Positions 23,412 through 28,646 of a stretch of 28,646 nt of DNA are shown in pieces. The notes beneath the pieces are model-generated. The model saw only the letters and a list, made by a program, of their open reading frames with translations. It made no database searches and had not been told where the DNA came from. The stretch is from Bordetella parapertussis (GTDB taxonomy: Bacteria; Pseudomonadota; Gammaproteobacteria; Burkholderiales; Burkholderiaceae_B), in the NCBI GenBank assembly GCA_945872285.1, contig CAMBZR010000039.1, forward strand, positions 1-28,646, read 5' to 3'. Within the stretch, counting starts at the first letter, position 1. Every line of letters begins with the position of its first letter. The position numbers and the translations under genes were made by a program.

Positions 23412-23903
23412 ATGTTTGACACCACCTCTCTTGCGCACCTACCCAAGCCCGCTCAGTACGAGGCGCTAGCTACGCAAGCGCACGCCTTGATGGCAGGTGA
23501 ACATAACCTGATTGCGAATGCCGCTAACCTGTCTGCGTTGGTGATGAGTACTTTGCCCGACTTAAACTGGGCGGGCTTTTATTTGTACGACGGCACCGAG
23601 CTAGTGTTGGGGCCCTTTCAGGGTAAGCCTGCTTGCCTGCGCATCGCACTCAATCGTGGCGTGTGCGGCAAGGCAGCGAGCACGGGGCAAACGCAACTCG
23701 TGCCTGATGTGCATGCGTTTCCGGGCCATATCGCCTGCGATGCGGCGTCGCGCTCTGAGTTGGTGGTGCCGTTGTTGCATCAGGGTAAGCTGCTTGGTGT
23801 GTGGGATGTCGACAGCCCCGTGTTGAATCGTTTTGACGCGATCGACCAAACTGGCATGCAAGCCTTGTGTAAAATTTTTCTTTCTTCACTGTTGCCGGAA
23901 TAG
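23412..23903 (+). CDS. msrC: Free methionine-(R)-sulfoxide reductase (GAF domain)
   Basis: A 163-residue single-GAF protein of the fRMsr family, which reduces free methionine-(R)-sulfoxide in the cytosol using thioredoxin. The three catalytic cysteines are C75 (PACLRI), C85 (GVCGKAA) and C109 (HIACD). Their spacings of 10 and 24 residues match Cys84/Cys94/Cys118 of the E. coli enzyme. The family marks NWAGFY (52-57) and SRSELVVPL (113-121) are present. The ATG at 23412 gives the family length; a frame opening at 23349 lies in the tandem repeat and is not supported. The GMC oxidoreductase follows 8 bases downstream. Confidence 0.93.
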   Translation: MFDTTSLAHLPKPAQYEALATQAHALMAGEHNLIANAANLSALVMSTLPDLNWAGFYLYDGTELVLGPFQGKPACLRIALNRGVCGKAASTGQTQLVPDVHAFPGHIACDAASRSELVVPLLHQGKLLGVWDVDSPVLNRFDAIDQTGMQALCKIFLSSLLPE

Positions 23904-23911
23904 ACTCACTT

Positions 23912-25519
23912 ATGAGCACACCCAACGCGTTAGACTTTGATTATGTCGTCGTAGGTGCAGGCTCAGCCGGTTGCCTGCTGGCCAATCGCTTGTCAGCGGA
24001 TCCGTCTAAACGAGTCCTACTACTAGAAGCAGGCGGGCCCGACAACTGGCATTGGATCCATATCCCCGTGGGCTATTTGTATTGCATCGGCAATCCGCGC
24101 ACCGACTGGTGTTACCAAACCAAGGCCGACCCAGGTTTGAATGGACGTCAACTCGGTTATCCACGTGGCCGTGTGTTGGGCGGGTGCTCATCAATTAACG
24201 GCATGATTTACATGCGTGGCCAGCGCGCCGATTACGATGATTGGGCTGCCCAAGGTAATGCAGGCTGGGGGTGGGACGACCTGCTGCCTTTGTACAAAGG
24301 CATGGAAAACCACCACGGCGGCGAGTCCGAGTTTCATGGCGCGGGCGGCGAATGGAATGTCGAACGTGTGCGCTTGTCGTGGGAGATTCTGGATTCGTTT
24401 CGCGCAGCGGCAGCGCAGGCAGGCATCCAACCCGTTAACGACTTTAATGCGGGTGATAACGAGGGTAGTGACTACTTCGAAGTGAATCAGCGCGAAGGTT
24501 GGCGTTGGAACACCTCAAAAGCCTTTTTGCGCCCAGTCAAACAGCGCCGCAATCTCACCGTGTTGACGCATGCCCACACCACGCGCTTGGTGTTTGAAGG
24601 TAAGCGTGTGACGGGTGTTGAGTTTCTTAAAGACGGGCACAAGCAAATCGCACGCGCGCACACTGAGGTGGTGATGGCCGCTGGTTCAGTCGGTACGCCG
24701 CAAATCATGCAGGCCTCGGGCTTAGGTGCAACAAGTTTGCTGGCGCCTCTGGGGATTCAAACCGTGCACGAGCTACCCGGCGTCGGGCAAAACTTGCAAG
24801 ACCATTTGCAGTTGCGCATGATCTATCGCGTTGAGGGCACGCGTACCTTAAACACCATCGTGAATTCACTGTGGGGTAAGGCCATGATCGGACTCGAGTA
24901 CGCCTTAACGCGGCGCGGTCCCATGAGCATGGCACCTTCGCAATTAGGCGTGTTTGCCAAGTCAGATCCGCAACAAACACGCGCCAATGTTGAATACCAC
25001 GTGCAACCGCTATCGCTTGAAAGATTTGGCGAGCCCTTGCATAGCTTTCCAGCGTTTACCGCTTCGATTTGTAACGTGCGCCCCACTAGCCGTGGTCATG
25101 TCAATATCGTGTCGCCCGACACTGAGCAGCCGCCCGAAATTCTATGTAACTATTTATCGACCGCCGAGGATCGCCGCGTGGCGGCTGACAGCATTCGCTT
25201 AACGCGCCGGATCGTGGGGCAGTCTGCGTTGGCACGCTTTAATCCTCAAGAGATTAAGCCGGGTCTCACCGACGATAGCGAAGAGTCGCTGGCGCGTGCG
25301 GCAGGCGAAATCGGCACCACGATTTTTCATCCGGTGGGCACGTGCAAAATGGGTCAAGACGCGATGGCCGTGGTCGATGCGCATTTGCGCGTGCACGGGG
25401 TCCAAGGCCTGCGCGTTGCAGATGCTTCGATCATGCCAACCATCACGTCGGGCAATACGAATTCACCCACGCTAGTGATTGCCGAGAAGGCCGCAAAAAT
25501 GATGTTGCGTGGCGTTTAA
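23912..25519 (+). CDS. GMC family oxidoreductase (choline dehydrogenase-like)
   Basis: A 535-residue glucose-methanol-choline oxidoreductase. The N-terminal FAD motif is YVVVGAGSAGCLLANRLSAD (11-30), GMC signature 1 lies around GRVLGGCSSINGMIYMRGQ (about 87-105), and signature 2 in AAGSVGTPQIMQASGLG (about 255-271). The catalytic pair is H473 (HPVGTCKMG) and N517 (SGNTNSPT). These enzymes oxidise primary alcohols with FAD; many Burkholderiales paralogues are misnamed choline dehydrogenase, and BetA-type substrate use is not shown. It starts 8 bases after msrC and is probably co-transcribed. No betaine aldehyde dehydrogenase is adjacent. Confidence 0.92.
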   Translation: MSTPNALDFDYVVVGAGSAGCLLANRLSADPSKRVLLLEAGGPDNWHWIHIPVGYLYCIGNPRTDWCYQTKADPGLNGRQLGYPRGRVLGGCSSINGMIYMRGQRADYDDWAAQGNAGWGWDDLLPLYKGMENHHGGESEFHGAGGEWNVERVRLSWEILDSFRAAAAQAGIQPVNDFNAGDNEGSDYFEVNQREGWRWNTSKAFLRPVKQRRNLTVLTHAHTTRLVFEGKRVTGVEFLKDGHKQIARAHTEVVMAAGSVGTPQIMQASGLGATSLLAPLGIQTVHELPGVGQNLQDHLQLRMIYRVEGTRTLNTIVNSLWGKAMIGLEYALTRRGPMSMAPSQLGVFAKSDPQQTRANVEYHVQPLSLERFGEPLHSFPAFTASICNVRPTSRGHVNIVSPDTEQPPEILCNYLSTAEDRRVAADSIRLTRRIVGQSALARFNPQEIKPGLTDDSEESLARAAGEIGTTIFHPVGTCKMGQDAMAVVDAHLRVHGVQGLRVADASIMPTITSGNTNSPTLVIAEKAAKMMLRGV

Positions 25520-25758
25520 GATTTTAAGATTCGTGTCGCCGCTTCGCGATTCGGTGTGCGCATCGCTTTCTCAGGTCAACATTGATTGAAAGCAGAATCA
25601 TTCAGAAACGATTGAGTGACAATTCTTACACATAATTGAGCGTAAATACTCTCGTTTAGGCAATCGTCTACGGTATAGTCCTTAGCTTAGGTTGTTGTCG
25701 ACTCCTTGCTTTGCAGCGGCAACCCTCTGGTATTTCGTTCTCATTCAAAAGGCCGCCC
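25520..25758. other. Intergenic region upstream of antiporter
   Basis: No gene is visible in these 239 bases. There is a short inverted repeat GCGAT/ATCGC (about 25549-25569) after the GMC gene, too weak to call a terminator, and a TATAGT hexamer (25674-25679) that could be a -10 without a good -35. AT-richness between 25600 and 25650 fits a promoter zone for the antiporter. Confidence 0.3.
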
Positions 25759-27030
25759 ATGACCATGCCGCATTCCATTCAACTGATCGCAACGGTCTTG
25801 TTTGCGGTGGCGATTGTGCACACCTTTTCAGTCCCCGTGTTTGCGCGCCTCGCACACAAGAACGGTCCGCACGCCGGGCTGTGGCATTTTTTGTCTGAAG
25901 TTGAGGCCGTATTTGGCATTTGGGCGTTTGTGCTGCTGGTGCTGATGGCGTTCATCGCAGGCGTGCCCACCATGGTTGATTACGTCGACACCCGCAACTT
26001 TACAGAACCACTCTTTGTGTTTGCCATCATGGTCGTGGCGGCGAGTCGCCCGATTATCGAACTCGTCGGCGGCATTGTGCGCACAATCGCGCGCGTTATT
26101 CCGGTGCGCCGACAACTTGCCACCTATTTTGTCGTGCTAACCGTTGTACCGCTTTCGGGGTCTTTGATTACCGAACCTGCCGCAATGACCTTAGCGGCAC
26201 TTCTGTTGCGCGACGCCTACTTTAAACGCCCCGGCCACAGCGCTTTTAAATACATGACGCTTGGTGTGTTGTTCGTCAACGTGTCGATCGGCGGCGTTCT
26301 AAGCGCCTACGCAGCTCCGCCCGTGTTGATGGTGGCGCAAACGTTTGGCTGGGATTCCGCCTATATGCTGACGCACTTTGGTTGGCGTGCGGTGCTGGCC
26401 GTCGCGTTTAACGCCTTAATTCTGACCATCATTAATCGTAAAGCCTTGGCGAACGGCGAGGTTGAAACCCACCGTGGCGTCACGCAAGACGCTCCCGTGC
26501 ACGTGCCACCGCTCACCATTTTGGTTCACATCGCGTTCTTGGTGGGCATCGTTGTCTTTGCCCATCACCCTGCCGTTTTTATGGGTCTTTTGATTTTATT
26601 TATCGGTTTTTGCCATGCCTACAAGCGGTTTCAATCCCCCTTGATGCTTAAAGAGGGCTTGATGGTTGCGTTCTTTTTGGCAGGCCTCGTGCTGCTCGGT
26701 GCGTTACAAAAATGGTGGCTGCAAGATTTGCTCGGTAGCTTGTCGCCGGTTGTGCTGTTTTGGGGCGCCACTGCACTGACGGCCATCACCGATAACGCAG
26801 CATTAACCTATTTAGGCTCGCTGGTAGATGGCACCACCGAGGCCTGGCGGTATATGCTGGTGGCGGGCGCCGTCACAGGCGGGGGGTTAACCGTGATTGC
26901 GAATGCGCCAAACCCCGCCGGTTTCTCGATTTTGAAGTCAAGCTTTGATAACGAAACGATTTCACCGGGGCCGTTGTTTATTGCCGCGCTTGGCCCCACA
27001 CTTGTCGCAGCCGCATTATTTTTGTTCTAG
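25759..27030 (+). CDS. Putative Na+/H+ antiporter
   Basis: A 423-residue polytopic inner-membrane protein with about eleven or twelve hydrophobic segments. I recognise it as the putative Na+/H+ antiporter family of the ion-transporter superfamily by the pairs ITEPAAMTLAALLLRD (about 139-154) and TAITDNAALTYLGSLVDG (about 337-354), each with acidic/polar residues in a re-entrant-like loop, and GGLTVIANAPNPAGFSIL (about 376-393). Ion specificity is not shown. An ATG at 25759 with AAAAGG upstream gives a normal N-terminus; the open frame extends to 25711 without family character. The gene stands alone between the GMC and amidase genes. Confidence 0.85.
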   Translation: MTMPHSIQLIATVLFAVAIVHTFSVPVFARLAHKNGPHAGLWHFLSEVEAVFGIWAFVLLVLMAFIAGVPTMVDYVDTRNFTEPLFVFAIMVVAASRPIIELVGGIVRTIARVIPVRRQLATYFVVLTVVPLSGSLITEPAAMTLAALLLRDAYFKRPGHSAFKYMTLGVLFVNVSIGGVLSAYAAPPVLMVAQTFGWDSAYMLTHFGWRAVLAVAFNALILTIINRKALANGEVETHRGVTQDAPVHVPPLTILVHIAFLVGIVVFAHHPAVFMGLLILFIGFCHAYKRFQSPLMLKEGLMVAFFLAGLVLLGALQKWWLQDLLGSLSPVVLFWGATALTAITDNAALTYLGSLVDGTTEAWRYMLVAGAVTGGGLTVIANAPNPAGFSILKSSFDNETISPGPLFIAALGPTLVAAALFLF

Positions 27031-27037
27031 GATTTTT

Positions 27038-27052
27038 TTAGGCTTTGCCTAA
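27038..27052 (+). terminator. Possible weak terminator after antiporter
   Basis: A perfect 6-bp hairpin, TTAGGC (27038-27043) and GCCTAA (27047-27052) with a TTT loop, lies 8 bases after the antiporter stop, followed by GCACTTTT. The stem is short and the T run is interrupted, so termination strength is uncertain. Confidence 0.35.
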
Positions 27053-27108
27053 GCACTTTTGGCAGCGCCTCATTCTTTGACCTTCACCCCTTGCCAGAGC
27101 ACCTTGCC

Positions 27109-28524
27109 ATGTCAGATCTTGCCTACTCTACCCTTACTGAACTTGCGCAAGGCTTGCGTAAAAAAACTTTCAGCTCTGAAGAGCTTGCACGCGAATATTT
27201 AACGCGTATCGACAAAGCCAATCAGGCCTTGCACGCCTACGTCAGCGTCGACCCTGACAGCGTCTTGGCCCAAGCCCGCTCTGCCGATGCACGCCGCGCT
27301 GCGGGTGTCAGCCTAAGTGCTCTAGATGGTGTGCCAATCGCTGCTAAAGATCTGTGCGAAATCGAAGGTCAAATCACCACGGGCGGCTCACAAGACTGGG
27401 TCGCGCGCCGCAGTGCTACCACTTGCACGGCTCTAGAGCGCCTGTTGCGGGCCGGCATGATCAATTTGGGCAAAACCCATATGGTCGAATTTGCCTTCGG
27501 CGGCTGGGGCACTAACCCTGTCATGGGCACGCCCTGGAATCCCTGGGATCTGACGACCCATCGCGTGCCCGGCGGTTCGTCAAGTGGCTCGGGTGTGGCT
27601 GTGGCCGCGGCGCTTGCGCCGGCAGCGCTTGGTTCGGACACGGGTGGTTCGGTGCGAATCCCGGCTGCACTAAACGGCATTACGGGTCTCAAGACCACGC
27701 GCGGGCTGATTAGCTTGCATGGTGCGCTGGCCTTGTCGGGAACGCTCGATTCGATTGGACCCATGACGCGCGATATGCAAGACAGCGCGTTGCTGACCGC
27801 ACTGATGGCGGGTGCCGATCCGCTTGACCCAACAAGTTGCGGACATCCTTTGTTTCATTGGCAAGCTCCACCCGAGGGCGCTAAGCCCTTGCAAGGCGTG
27901 CGTCTCGCGATGTTTCCGGCGGAGAAATATCCCGTTGAGGTGGGCCCAGACGTTGCCCGCATTCTTGAAGACGCCCGACGCGTACTCGTCGAGCTTGGTG
28001 CGCAAATGGTTGAAAAGCCGTTTCCCTTTGATTTCAAAGACATGATGCTGCGCAACGGCCACATTACTGCCGCCGAAGCGTATGCCTTGCATCGCACCTA
28101 TATTGACGATGCCGCACGACCGTTTGGCGAGTTCGTGCGCAAGCGCGTGCAGTCGGGGCGTAATATTTCTGCGGCCGATTACATCGACGCCATGGCCGAT
28201 CATCGCCGCACGATCGCTGCTTGGACAAACTGGATGAGTAACGTCGATGCACTTTTATCGCCTTGTGTCCCAATGGGCGCCTGCCCCCTGACAGAGGTCA
28301 ATGAATCAAAAACGCCAACGTCTGCTTTTACCCGTGCGGGCAATTACACTGGTGCCTCGGGGGCTTCGCTGCCAGCGGGCTTTGCCGACAACGGCATGCC
28401 GGTTGGCGTGCAACTCTTAGGCAAGCCCTTTGATGACGCGATGATGGTTAAGATCGGCATCGCTTTCCAGCGTGCGACGCAGTTTCATTTGGCTCGCCCT
28501 GAGCTTAAAACGCTGGGTCTGTAG
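27109..28524 (+). CDS. Amidase signature family hydrolase
   Basis: A 471-residue amidase-signature enzyme. The Ser-cisSer-Lys triad is present: K80 (GVPIAAKDLCE), a cis-serine in PGGSSSGSG (about 157-159), and the nucleophile S181 in GSDTGGSVRIPA. Such enzymes hydrolyse carboxamides, including aryl and aliphatic amides and some carbamoyl or urea derivatives; GatA subunits are relatives but no gatB or gatC is adjacent. The start is the ATG at 27109; the open frame continues to a TTG at 27091 but the ATG gives the usual N-terminus. It might cleave an amide formed by neighbouring steps, such as an N-carbamoyl product, but this is only suggested by the absence of another carbamoylase here. Confidence 0.9.
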   Translation: MSDLAYSTLTELAQGLRKKTFSSEELAREYLTRIDKANQALHAYVSVDPDSVLAQARSADARRAAGVSLSALDGVPIAAKDLCEIEGQITTGGSQDWVARRSATTCTALERLLRAGMINLGKTHMVEFAFGGWGTNPVMGTPWNPWDLTTHRVPGGSSSGSGVAVAAALAPAALGSDTGGSVRIPAALNGITGLKTTRGLISLHGALALSGTLDSIGPMTRDMQDSALLTALMAGADPLDPTSCGHPLFHWQAPPEGAKPLQGVRLAMFPAEKYPVEVGPDVARILEDARRVLVELGAQMVEKPFPFDFKDMMLRNGHITAAEAYALHRTYIDDAARPFGEFVRKRVQSGRNISAADYIDAMADHRRTIAAWTNWMSNVDALLSPCVPMGACPLTEVNESKTPTSAFTRAGNYTGASGASLPAGFADNGMPVGVQLLGKPFDDAMMVKIGIAFQRATQFHLARPELKTLGL

Positions 28525-28589
28525 CAAACGGCAAGAGTTGAAAGCGGTCTGCGTCACGCGGTTTTAGTCAAGATAAAAAGGATTGTTTA

Positions 28590-28630
28590 GCCTTGCGAAA
28601 AGGCGCGCGGGCAAATTTCACCCCGCGCGC
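28590..28630. other. Hairpin cluster downstream of amidase
   Basis: Two overlapping hairpins follow the amidase: GCCTT/AAGGC (28590-28594, 28600-28604) with a 5-base loop, and a strong GC stem GCGCGCGGG (28603-28611) / CCCGCGCGC (28622-28630) with a 10-base loop. No T tract follows on the plus strand; on the minus strand a TTTT run follows closely after the GC stem. It may act as a terminator for genes converging here or as a processing site. Nothing else gene-like is seen in 28525-28646. Confidence 0.4.
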
Positions 28631-28646
28631 GCGTATTAGCCATGAG

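Noticed and set aside
28590..28643. Short minus-strand open frame at the right edge, beginning or passing through an ATG at 28643
   Set aside because: Only 18 codons, rich in Arg from the GC hairpin; it could be the end of a gene beyond the window but nothing supports this.

Overview
The window reads as one catabolic and transport neighbourhood from a Gram-negative bacterium of moderate G+C (roughly mid-50s by eye). The family mix points to Betaproteobacteria, probably Burkholderiales and perhaps Alcaligenaceae-like: a Potential PotABCD-type ABC importer next to Hcn/opine-oxidase-like flavoproteins, IclR and LysR regulators, a Tat-exported amidohydrolase, and a PP_4765-type flavoprotein. That placement is inference. 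I see no rRNA, tRNA, CRISPR array, prophage or transposase.

Layout. (a) 1-3201: a hydantoin-type cluster with an Asp/Glu/hydantoin racemase on the minus strand, divergent from an atypical SDR abutting a D-hydantoinase/dihydropyrimidinase with all metal ligands present; no carbamoylase lies nearby. (b) 3198-5504: a DUF4143-type AAA ATPase, a GST-family protein and a broken start of a LigB/DODA-type ring-cleavage dioxygenase, all on the minus strand. (c) 5650-9526: an IlvD/Edd dehydratase whose cysteine spacing matches sugar-acid dehydratases, convergent with an ADP/NDP-forming acyl-CoA synthetase. A C-terminal remnant of a dienelactone hydrolase follows in the gap before the LysR gene. (d) 9797-20427: a LysR regulator divergent from a tightly packed operon: periplasmic binding protein, ATPase, two permeases, DAO-type flavoprotein, small [2Fe-2S] protein, HcnB/OoxA-like flavoprotein, second DAO-type flavoprotein, RidA-like deaminase, HI0933/BaiN-like flavoprotein. 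(e) 20424-23153: a small AbrB-like protein, a Tat-type amidohydrolase and an IclR regulator. (f) 23412-28524: free-methionine-(R)-sulfoxide reductase, a GMC oxidoreductase, a putative Na+/H+ antiporter and an amidase-signature enzyme.

The most coherent system is (d). It looks like a self-contained route for importing a cationic or amino-acid-like secondary amine, oxidising it at the inner membrane with a three-component flavo-iron-sulfur dehydrogenase, and clearing the imine/enamine product with RidA. This resembles opine oxidases (OoxAB/NoxAB) and HcnABC, but with two different DAO subunits flanking one alpha/gamma pair and a dedicated importer. The substrate cannot be read from the sequence.

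Other points of interest are an in-frame four-copy 15-bp minisatellite in the HcnB-like gene, two gene remnants of aromatic-type catabolic enzymes, a repeated bipartite motif upstream of the DUF4143 ATPase, a degenerate 28-bp tandem repeat upstream of msrC, a long nested dyad upstream of the amidohydrolase, and an SDR lacking the usual Tyr/Lys pair.
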